DNA of 64,000 bases from CF-46 sp963760735 (lineage in GTDB: Bacteria > Chloroflexota > Limnocylindria > Limnocylindrales > CSP1-4), in assembly GCA_963760735.1 (NCBI GenBank), contig CAVXEB010000007.1:372001-436000 (forward strand). Direction: 5' to 3'. Both the position numbers and the translations under genes were made by a program. The notes below the pieces were generated by a model. That model saw only the letters and a list, made by a program, of their open reading frames with translations, was not told the origin of the DNA and searched no databases. The stretch's first letter is position 1, and every line of letters starts with the position of its first letter. Positions 57,534-64,000 of the stretch are shown here, one piece after another.

Positions 57534-58544
57534 CTAGCGAGCCGCGGCCGCGGCCTTGATCGCCTTCGCGATCGATCGCGTGCGGAGCGCGACATCGCCG
57601 CCGGGGAGGACGAGGAGCGGGTCGATCCGGGCGATCTCGTGCTTCGGCACCTTCATCCGCCGGACGATGTCGGCCCGGACGCCGAACAGCTTCGTCTCGA
57701 ACGGGCTGAACAGTCCGTAGTGGACGTGGCATCCGGAAGCATGCCCCGTGGCGCCTTCGTGGCCGATCAGCTCGCCCGCGTGCACGGTCTGGCCGGCCCG
57801 GACGGTCACATCCCGGAAGTGCGCGTACATCGAGCGGTAGCCGTTGCCGTCGTCGATGACGACGACGATCGGCAGCTGGCCCCACAGGTCGCCCTTGTCG
57901 AGCCGGCGGTAGTACGGCCCCAGGTCGCCGACCCAGCCGATCTCGTCGTCGAACCGGCGGCCGGCCGCGAGGACGACGCCGTCGTGGGCGGCGACGACCG
58001 GCGCCCCGCAGAACGACGCCATGTCGACGCCGTCGTGGAACAGCTTGCCGTCCTTGCTGAACTCGCCGCCCGGGATCGCCTTGAACGGCAGGGTCACGCG
58101 TCCGTTGGTGATCGGCCAGCGGTACCCGGTCAGGCCGGCGATCGGCGGGACCCCCCGAACGACGACGGCCCGGGGGCCGTCGGCATCGGTGGCTCGCCGC
58201 GCGACCAGGCGGCTGTCGACCACGGGCTCGGCGAACGAGATCGGCGTTGGGCTCGGGCTCGGCGACGGATCGCTGACGGCGCCGGCCACACCACCCGCCA
58301 GCGGCGCGATCGGCGGCGGGGCGGCCTGCCCGAGGGCCGCACCGACCAGCGGGATCGAGACGGCCAGGGCCGCCGCGGCGAACGCCAGCCCTGCGACCCG
58401 ACGGCCGAACCGGCGGCGGCCGGACGCGCCGCGGTCGCGGTCGGCGAGCGGCGTCAGCGGATGCGGTCGAAGGTATTCCGCGGTCGCCTGGTCCGGGATC
58501 CGGGGACGGGCGTGCGCGGGCCGTTGGTCAGGACGACGGGGCAC
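57534..58544 (-). CDS. M23-family metallopeptidase, membrane-anchored
   Basis: About 336 residues from a GTG at 58544; an ATG at 58580 is also in frame. An anchor helix lies at about 53-75, then a Pro/Ser linker. The peptidase domain has HDGVDMAS (H-x3-D zinc site) and HASGCHVHYGLFSP (H-x-H). M23 enzymes cut peptidoglycan cross-bridges; an intact zinc site suggests activity. The C-terminal 45 residues are Lys/Arg-rich. Confidence 0.9.
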   Translation of the reverse strand: MPRRPDQRPAHARPRIPDQATAEYLRPHPLTPLADRDRGASGRRRFGRRVAGLAFAAAALAVSIPLVGAALGQAAPPPIAPLAGGVAGAVSDPSPSPSPTPISFAEPVVDSRLVARRATDADGPRAVVVRGVPPIAGLTGYRWPITNGRVTLPFKAIPGGEFSKDGKLFHDGVDMASFCGAPVVAAHDGVVLAAGRRFDDEIGWVGDLGPYYRRLDKGDLWGQLPIVVVIDDGNGYRSMYAHFRDVTVRAGQTVHAGELIGHEGATGHASGCHVHYGLFSPFETKLFGVRADIVRRMKVPKHEIARIDPLLVLPGGDVALRTRSIAKAIKAAAAAR

Positions 58545-58607
58545 TGCGGATGTGTACCACCAGCGATCGCTCGGGCGCAAGCACGAGCCGACGGACGAGA
58601 GAAGGGA

Positions 58608-58637
58608 GGGCGCCCGGTGGGGGACAGCCGGGCGCCC
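58608..58637 (-). terminator. 10-bp hairpin downstream of the amidohydrolase gene
   Basis: GGGCGCCCGG and CCGGGCGCCC pair around a 10-base loop. On the minus strand it lies about 160 bases past the amidohydrolase stop and is followed by TCCCTTCTCT, a pyrimidine run. It probably ends the operon. Confidence 0.55.
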
Positions 58638-58729
58638 ATGGTGTGTTCCTCTTGCGGTCAGCGGCTGTCGTGCCTGGACGCCGATGGCTTCGTTGCCGGC
58701 TGCGGTCCGCGCTCACGCACGTTCAAGTG

Positions 58730-58760
58730 CGCTCGCTTACGGTCCTCGCCGGCGCCTTGC
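58730..58760. repeat. Intergenic repeat, copy 3 (inverted)
   Basis: Reverse-oriented copy of the element at 13568 and 32063. Aligned to copy 2 the outer blocks AAGTGCGCTCGCT and GGCGCCTTGC match exactly and the centre differs by substitutions and one indel. It lies 40 bases past the amidohydrolase stop. Confidence 0.5.
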
Positions 58761-58799
58761 CCTCGACGCCCATCCGCGACGAACGCGGTGAAGTCTTGC

Positions 58800-60203
58800 C
58801 TATGCCATCGCCTTGGCGGGGAGCCACCCCGGTTCGGGGTCGCCGAACTTCGCGAGGAGGTAGTCGCGTGACGCCTCGACTGCCTTGCGCGGCTCGGTGA
58901 GGGATGCGACGAGCTTGAAGTCCTGCTTGAGGATCTCGCCGTCGACCAGGACGGTCTTGACGTTCGAGACATCGGCCGCGCAGACCACCGCCCCGACGGG
59001 GTCGATGACCGGCGCGACGTTCACCGCGGACCCGTCGATGATGACGATGTCCGCCTTCTTGCCGGGGGTCAGCGAACCGGTCCGGTCCTCGATCCCCGCG
59101 ACCTTGGCCCCGCCCAGGGTCGCCCACTCGAGGACCTGGCGCGAGGTGATGAGCCCGGGCGATGCCTCGAGCCCGTCGAGGTTGGCCTCCCACGCCTCCT
59201 GGTGCTTGCGGCCGCGCTCGGAGCCGAAGATCGACCGCATCTGGGTGAACTGGTCCGACGGCGCCGTGGTGGCCACGTCCGACGAGAGGCCGATCGGGAG
59301 GTTGTGCGCCAGGGCGGTGACAGCCGGCGCCCAGCCGTGGCCCATCTGGACCTCGATCTGGGGCGCGAACGAGACGTTGCCGCCCGAGTCGCTCGCGAGC
59401 TTCCACTCCTCGTCCGTGAAGTGCGAGGCGTGGACGTAGGTCGTGTTCGGGTACAGCAGGTCCATGTCCCGGAGCATCGCCACCTGCATCTTCGTGTAGC
59501 CGAACCGGTCCATCGCGACGTGGACGGTGATGTTGAGGCCCAGCTCCTTGGCGAGCTCCCAGTCATGCCGGACGACGTCGGGCTTGCAGAAGTTCGGCCC
59601 GCGGGTCGCGAGCGCCATGGTGATCCGCCCGTCGTCGGAGTTGAAGTACTGCTTCCGGATCCGGCGCGCGTCCGGGCCGTCCGAGGTCAGCACGCTGCCC
59701 GCGTAGTCCGGCCCGAACCACCAGTCCACGAGGGACGTGTTGCCGAAGCCGTACGCGTAGACGGACCGGATCTTCGCCTCCTGGAGCCCGCGGATCCCCG
59801 CGTCGGCGTGCTCGGGCGTGTTGATGATGTGGGACCAGTCGACGAGCGTCGTGATCCCGGCATTGATGCACTCGAGGCTGCCCCACAGGTTGCCGGCGTA
59901 GACGTCGTCGGGACGGTAGTGCGGCGCGAACTTGTCGAGGATCGAGCCGAAGTAGGTGATGAGCGCGAAGTCCGGCGCGCTGGTCCGGATCGAGGTCTCC
60001 CAGGTGTGCCGGTGGGTGTCGATGAAGCCCGGGATCACGATGTCGCCCGCGGCGTCGATCACCTTCGCCCCTTCGGCCGACAGGTTGGGGCCGACCTCGG
60101 CGATCGTGTCGCCGTCGATGAGGACGTCGGCCTGCGGCAGCTCTCCGAGCGAAGGGTCCTGGGTGAGGACGATCGCGTTCTTGATGAGGATCCGGTCGGC
60201 CAT
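58800..60203 (-). CDS. Amidohydrolase (chlorohydrolase/cytosine deaminase-like)
   Basis: 467 residues. The metal motif PGFIDTHRHTWE near residue 60, the later VHVAMDRFG and HASHFTDEE, and the C-terminal GKKADIVIID place it in the ATZ/TRZ-like amidohydrolase group, which deaminate or dechlorinate ring compounds. The Asp in LSSDVATTAPSDQF is the expected catalytic residue. It is the last gene of the E1-containing operon. The substrate is unknown. Confidence 0.88.
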   Translation of the reverse strand: MADRILIKNAIVLTQDPSLGELPQADVLIDGDTIAEVGPNLSAEGAKVIDAAGDIVIPGFIDTHRHTWETSIRTSAPDFALITYFGSILDKFAPHYRPDDVYAGNLWGSLECINAGITTLVDWSHIINTPEHADAGIRGLQEAKIRSVYAYGFGNTSLVDWWFGPDYAGSVLTSDGPDARRIRKQYFNSDDGRITMALATRGPNFCKPDVVRHDWELAKELGLNITVHVAMDRFGYTKMQVAMLRDMDLLYPNTTYVHASHFTDEEWKLASDSGGNVSFAPQIEVQMGHGWAPAVTALAHNLPIGLSSDVATTAPSDQFTQMRSIFGSERGRKHQEAWEANLDGLEASPGLITSRQVLEWATLGGAKVAGIEDRTGSLTPGKKADIVIIDGSAVNVAPVIDPVGAVVCAADVSNVKTVLVDGEILKQDFKLVASLTEPRKAVEASRDYLLAKFGDPEPGWLPAKAMA

Positions 60204-60356
60204 GGTTGCTCCTCCAATCCTGGTGCCCGTGAAGCGATCCCGATCGTGTGAGATGCGGCGATCCGCCGGCGCCGACGGCGGCGTGACGGGTTCCGATGCG
60301 GTGGACTGCCTGGCGCCTCCTGTGTCGGCTGTCGATCCCCCTGGCTCCTCCTCCAG

Positions 60357-61250
60357 CTAGGCGACGGGCGTCCCGGTCCGACGGGACCGGAGCTCGCCGG
60401 CGACGGTTGCGAGGTCGTTGCCCGAGCGGCCGTCGGCCGCCGCGGCGCGGACAAGCTCGAGGTTGACGGCGGTCTGCGGCAACGGCTGCCCGACCGATTC
60501 GGCGGTCTGCAGGATCAGGCCGAGATCCTTCTCGGTGAGCGCGAGAGAGAAGGCGACGGGCGTGGCCTCGGGCTCCACGAATGCGGCCCGCTTGTATCCG
60601 ACGAACGGCGCGCCGGCGGCGCCGGCGGCGATCACGTCGTACGCGACGCCCCGGTCCACGCCGGACGCCTCGGCCAAGGCAAGCGCCTCGGCGACGGCCC
60701 CGTTGAGGCCGAAGATCACGGTGTTGACCGCGAGCTTCATCACCGCGCCCGACCCGAGCGGCCCGAGATGGAAGATCGTCTTCGAGACCGCCTCGAGCGC
60801 CGGACGCGCCCGATCAAGATCCTCGGCCTCGCCCCCGACCATGAGCGTCAGCGCGCCGGTCTCGGCCAGCATCACGCTGCCGCTCACCGGCGAGTCGAGG
60901 AGCCCGGAACCGGTCGCCCGGACCGCGTCCGCGACGGACCGGATCGTGTCGGGCAGGACCGTGCTCATGTCGACGAGGACGCCGCCGGCATGCGCGCCGG
61001 CGACCAGTCCGTCGGCCCCGGTGAACACGGACCGGACCGCGGCGTCGTCGGCCAGCATCGTGATCGTCACGTCGGCGGCCGCGGCGGCCTCGGCCGGCGT
61101 GTCGACGATCCGGCCGCCGATCTCGTCGGCGAGGGGCACGCAGCGCTCGCGGGACCGGTTCTGGAGGATCACCTCGTGGCCCGCCCGGGCGAGGGCGCGG
61201 GCCATCGCACCGCCCATGCGTCCCGTGCCGACGACCGCGACCGTCGTCAT
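60357..61250 (-). CDS. NAD(P)-dependent beta-hydroxyacid dehydrogenase (3-hydroxyisobutyrate dehydrogenase-like)
   Basis: 297 residues. The Rossmann start VAVVGTGRMGGAMARALA, the substrate loop LDSPVSGSVMLAETG and the catalytic Lys in GSGAVMKLAVN are typical of the family. It oxidises short beta-hydroxyacids or reduces semialdehydes. The preferred substrate cannot be told. The start lies seven bases after the E1 beta stop. Confidence 0.9.
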   Translation of the reverse strand: MTTVAVVGTGRMGGAMARALARAGHEVILQNRSRERCVPLADEIGGRIVDTPAEAAAAADVTITMLADDAAVRSVFTGADGLVAGAHAGGVLVDMSTVLPDTIRSVADAVRATGSGLLDSPVSGSVMLAETGALTLMVGGEAEDLDRARPALEAVSKTIFHLGPLGSGAVMKLAVNTVIFGLNGAVAEALALAEASGVDRGVAYDVIAAGAAGAPFVGYKRAAFVEPEATPVAFSLALTEKDLGLILQTAESVGQPLPQTAVNLELVRAAAADGRSGNDLATVAGELRSRRTGTPVA

Positions 61251-61257
61251 CGCCGGC

Positions 61258-62244
61258 CTACTTCGCGTCCTCGAGCCGGCGATGGATCGTGTCGACGATC
61301 CGATCGACGGTCGGGATCGCGGCGTCCTCGAGGACCGGCGCCGACGGCAGCGGGATGTGGGGCGTGGTGATCCGGACGAGCGGGGCGTCGAGGCTGTAGA
61401 AGCCCTCGTCGGCGACGATCGACACGATCTCTGCGCCCCAGCCGAGCGCCCGCGGGTTCTCCTCGACCGTGAACAGGCGGCTCGTCTTCGCGACGGACCG
61501 GAGGACGGCCAGGGCGTCGAGCGGGATCAGGCAGCGCAGGTCGATCACCTCGGCGGAGATTCCGTGCTCGGCCTGGAGCCGGTCGGCCGCCTCGACCGCC
61601 CGGGGGACCATGGACGCGATCGAGACGATCGTGCAGTCGGTCCCGTCGCGGACGACCGCCGCCTGCCCGAGCGGCACGACGTTCTCGCCGTCGGGGACGT
61701 CGCCCTTCGTCGGCAGCAGCGCCTTCGACGCGCAGAAGATCACCGGGTCCGGGTCGCGGATCGCGGCCGCCATCAGGCCCATCGCGTCGACCGGCGTCGA
61801 CGGCGCAACGACCTTCAGACCCGGGATCGCCATCGCCCAGTTCTCGATCGCCTGGCTGTGCTGGGCGCCGAACCGGAGGCCCGCACCGTTCGCCGTGTGC
61901 AGGACGAGCGGCAGGGACACCTGGCCGTCGGTCATGTAGCGGGTCTTGGCGATCTGGTTGGCGACCATGTCCCACGTCACCGCGAAGAAGTCGCTGAACA
62001 TCAGCTCGGCGATCGGGCGGAGCCCGGTCATCGCGGCGCCCATCGCCGCCCCGACGATCGCCTGCTCGCTGATCGGCGTGTCGCGGACGCGCTCGGGCCC
62101 GAACCGATCGATCAGCCCCTCGGTCAGCTTGAACACCCCACCGGCCGCGCCGACGTCCTCGCCGATCAGAACGACGGTCTCGTCGCGATCCATCTCCTGG
62201 GCGATCCCCGCCGCGAATGCGGCCCGGTACGTCAGCTCAGCCAT
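61258..62244 (-). CDS. 2-oxoacid/acetoin dehydrogenase E1 component, beta subunit
   Basis: 328 residues, the transketolase-like pyrimidine-binding half (VLIGEDVGAAGGVFKLTEGL at the start) and the C-terminal domain (VTIVSIASMVPRAVEAADRL in variant form). It pairs with the alpha subunit to decarboxylate a 2-oxoacid or acetoin using TPP. Pyruvate, acetoin and branched-chain oxoacid subfamilies cannot be separated by eye. Confidence 0.9.
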   Translation of the reverse strand: MAELTYRAAFAAGIAQEMDRDETVVLIGEDVGAAGGVFKLTEGLIDRFGPERVRDTPISEQAIVGAAMGAAMTGLRPIAELMFSDFFAVTWDMVANQIAKTRYMTDGQVSLPLVLHTANGAGLRFGAQHSQAIENWAMAIPGLKVVAPSTPVDAMGLMAAAIRDPDPVIFCASKALLPTKGDVPDGENVVPLGQAAVVRDGTDCTIVSIASMVPRAVEAADRLQAEHGISAEVIDLRCLIPLDALAVLRSVAKTSRLFTVEENPRALGWGAEIVSIVADEGFYSLDAPLVRITTPHIPLPSAPVLEDAAIPTVDRIVDTIHRRLEDAK

Positions 62245-62306
62245 GATCGATCACCCAACCATCCGAGGTCGGAGGCTGAGCTCCGCGAAGCCATCCGCCT
62301 GGGGAT

Positions 62307-63320
62307 TCAGTTCCGCCATGCCGAGCCCCCGTCCGCCCAGACCTGGGTCTCGATCACGTCGGGGCTGGGCTCGGGACCCTCGCGGGCCTCCGCCTCGGCG
62401 GCCGCCACCTTCGCCGTCACGTCCGCCTCGATCGCGTCGAGCGTGGCGGCGTCGACGCCCGCCGCCTCGAGCCGTGCGCGATAGGTCGGGACCGGATCGC
62501 GGGCGAGCCATGCCTTGACCTCGTCGTCCGGACGGTACTTGCCCGGGTCGGCCCGGGAGTGTCCGCCGTGGCGGTACGTGATCGCCTCGACGAGCGACGG
62601 CCCGGCCCCGCTCCGTGCCCGCTCGATCACGGCGGTCGCGACCGCGAACACGGCATCGACGTCGTTGCCGTCGACGACGATCGGCTCCAACCCGTAGGCG
62701 GACGCTCGGTCCGCCGCCGGCCGAGCGACCGCCGTCACCTCGGCGATCGCCGTGTACTCCATGTACTGGTTGTTCTCGCAGACGAAGACGACCGGCGCCT
62801 TCCAGACCGCGGCGAGGTTGAGCGCCTCGTGGAACGCGCCGATGTTCGTCGTGCCGTCGCCGAAGAAGCACACGGCCACCTGGCCGGACTTCCGGTACTG
62901 GGCGGACCACGCCGCGCCGAGAGCGATCGGCAGGTGGGCGCCGACGATCGCGTACGAGCCCATCATGGAGTGCTCGACGCTCGTGATGTGCATCGAGCCG
63001 CCCTTGCCGCCCATCAGGCCGTTGGCGCGGCCGAACAGCTCGGCGTAGAGCGGTCCCATCGGCGTCCCGCGGGCCAGCGCGTGGTTGTGGCCGCGGTACG
63101 TCGCGAACGAGTAGTCGTCGTCGCGCATCGCCGCGCCGAACCCGGCAGCGACCGCCTCCTGGCCGACCCCGAGGTGCGTGGTCCCGCGGACGAGGCCCTC
63201 GAAGAACAGCTCCTGGGCGCGCGCCTCGAACGTCCGGCATTCGACCATGACCCGGTACAGCCCGAGCCGGGCGTCGGTGCCAGGGGCGGTTGACGGCGGA
63301 GCAGGCTTCGTCGATGCCAT
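62307..63320 (-). CDS. 2-oxoacid/acetoin dehydrogenase E1 component, alpha subunit
   Basis: 337 residues. The TPP-binding motif runs from GDGTTNIGAFHEALN to CENNQY, the standard GDG-x(n)-N pattern. The N-terminal RVMVECRTFEARAQELFFEG and FATYRGHNHALARG with the conserved active-site His are typical. It lies 62 bases upstream of the beta subunit. No E2 or E3 gene is present downstream in the window. Confidence 0.92.
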   Translation of the reverse strand: MASTKPAPPSTAPGTDARLGLYRVMVECRTFEARAQELFFEGLVRGTTHLGVGQEAVAAGFGAAMRDDDYSFATYRGHNHALARGTPMGPLYAELFGRANGLMGGKGGSMHITSVEHSMMGSYAIVGAHLPIALGAAWSAQYRKSGQVAVCFFGDGTTNIGAFHEALNLAAVWKAPVVFVCENNQYMEYTAIAEVTAVARPAADRASAYGLEPIVVDGNDVDAVFAVATAVIERARSGAGPSLVEAITYRHGGHSRADPGKYRPDDEVKAWLARDPVPTYRARLEAAGVDAATLDAIEADVTAKVAAAEAEAREGPEPSPDVIETQVWADGGSAWRN

Positions 63321-63327
63321 CCGGACC

Positions 63328-63999
63328 TCAGTACGCGTTGGCGACGAACAGCTCGGCGGACGGGAACCGGGTGATCACCTGGGGGCCGTCGGCGGTGACG
63401 ACGACCTCCTCCTCGATCCGGGCGGCGGAATAGCCGTCCGTCGCCGGACAGTACGTCTCGAGGGCGATGACCATGCCCTCCTTGATCTCGACCGGATGCT
63501 CGAGCGAGTTCAGGCGGCTGATGATCGGGCGCTCATGGAGGAAGAGCCCGACGCTGTGGCCGAACTGCAGCCCGAAGCACTCCATCTCGCTCGAGAAGCC
63601 GAACTCCTCGGCCTTCGGCCACACGCCGGCCACCTGGTCGGTGCCCACGCCGGGGCGCATGAGCTCGATCGACGCGTCGATCCACTCGCGGGCCCGCTTG
63701 TAGGCGTCGCGCTGGGCGTCGCTCGCCTTGCCGACCACGAAGGTCCGGTAGTAGCAGGTCTTGTAGCCGACGAACGTCTGGATGATGTCGAAGAACGCCT
63801 GGTCGCCGGGCCGGATGATCCGGTCGCTGAAGACGTGCGGATGCGGGCTACAGCGCTCGCCGGACACCGCGTTGATGTTGTCGACGTGCTCGCTCCCCAG
63901 ATCGAACAGGAGCTTCGTGACCTCGGCGACGAGCTGGCTCTCCTTGATCCCCGGCTTCAACCGCTCGGCGATCAGCTGGTAGGCGCCGTCGACCATCGC
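63328..63999 (-). CDS. M24-family peptidase-like protein, C-terminal part (N-terminus outside window)
   Basis: 224 visible codons of a creatinase/aminopeptidase P (pita-bread) domain; the frame is still open at the window edge. Expected metal ligands are His in FGHSVGLFLHERP and Glu in VIALETY and ARIEEEVVV. In FFDIIQTFVGYKTCYYRTF the first Asp is present but the second, 11 residues on, is Cys. Losing one of five ligands suggests a non-peptidase role or altered metal binding, as in creatinase-like members. It ends eight bases before the E1 alpha start. Confidence 0.85.
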   Translation of the reverse strand, partial: AMVDGAYQLIAERLKPGIKESQLVAEVTKLLFDLGSEHVDNINAVSGERCSPHPHVFSDRIIRPGDQAFFDIIQTFVGYKTCYYRTFVVGKASDAQRDAYKRAREWIDASIELMRPGVGTDQVAGVWPKAEEFGFSSEMECFGLQFGHSVGLFLHERPIISRLNSLEHPVEIKEGMVIALETYCPATDGYSAARIEEEVVVTADGPQVITRFPSAELFVANAY

Positions 64000-64000
64000 G

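Noticed and set aside
58638..58871. Cysteine-containing plus-strand frame (MVCSSCGQRL...)
   Set aside because: It runs through the repeat copy and into the amidohydrolase 3' end, and lacks a folded-domain pattern after the first 35 residues.

Overview
The window is a high-GC (about 70%), gene-dense piece of a free-living, aerobic bacterial chromosome. The gene set fits a soil or freshwater Chloroflexota lineage of the Limnocylindria/Ellin6529 type: a split cytochrome b with a Rieske protein, cupredoxin-tailed respiratory proteins, many GTG/TTG starts, and proline/serine-rich lipoproteins. This placement is inferred from gene content and style; no rRNA or marker tree was available.

Layout. 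1-5.1 kb: the end of an aa3-type cytochrome c oxidase operon (ctaD partial, ctaE, a small subunit IV-like protein, a membrane-cupredoxin protein), a TlpA/ResA-like thioredoxin and an ABC-2 exporter pair. 5.2-13.5 kb: an initiator tRNA, an MFS transporter, a cyanophycinase-like peptidase, PEP carboxylase and a GAF histidine kinase/response regulator pair. 13.6-20 kb: nitrogen assimilation, with a large-subunit glutamate synthase (interrupted by one base) and an Amt transporter. 20-24.4 kb: a DUF1801 protein, a VTT-like membrane protein, tRNA-Lys and a molybdate cluster (HTH-TOBE regulator, modA, modB, mop) followed by trmO. 24.4-28 kb: a D-2-hydroxyacid dehydrogenase and an aminotransferase that overlap, and a coupled DUF2203/DUF309/rhodanese trio. 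28-34.7 kb: a cytochrome bc operon that also encodes a GltD-like flavin/Fe-S oxidoreductase, a cytochrome c-cupredoxin fusion and a membrane-anchored Kelch protein. 35-42.3 kb: housekeeping and hypothetical genes (PIG-L deacetylase, peroxiredoxin, thiamine pyrophosphokinase, HAD phosphatase, YbaK-like deacylase, GIDE-like membrane protein). 42.4-46 kb: a 999-residue HTH-GAF-GGDEF protein and a LysM lipoprotein. 46-49.5 kb: a polar amino acid ABC transporter whose ATPase is frameshifted twice, and a SAM hydrolase. 49.57-51.2 kb: degraded phage genes (serine recombinase C-terminus, prohead protease C-terminus, a small phage-like protein). 51.3-57.3 kb: small accessory genes, unusual repeats and inverted repeats, a WYL regulator and an HD phosphohydrolase. 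57.5-64 kb: an M23 peptidase and a catabolic-looking operon (M24 protein, E1 alpha and beta, 3-hydroxyisobutyrate dehydrogenase-like enzyme, amidohydrolase).

Together the genes describe an aerobe with a quinol:cytochrome c/cupredoxin:oxygen chain, PEPC anaplerosis, ammonium assimilation through Amt and GOGAT, and molybdate uptake. The least explained parts are the bc-operon accessory proteins, the DNA-binding diguanylate cyclase, the intergenic repeat families and the phage-scarred segment at 49.5-52.5 kb. Several interruptions in conserved genes are single extra bases, so read-level or assembly errors must be excluded before calling true decay.
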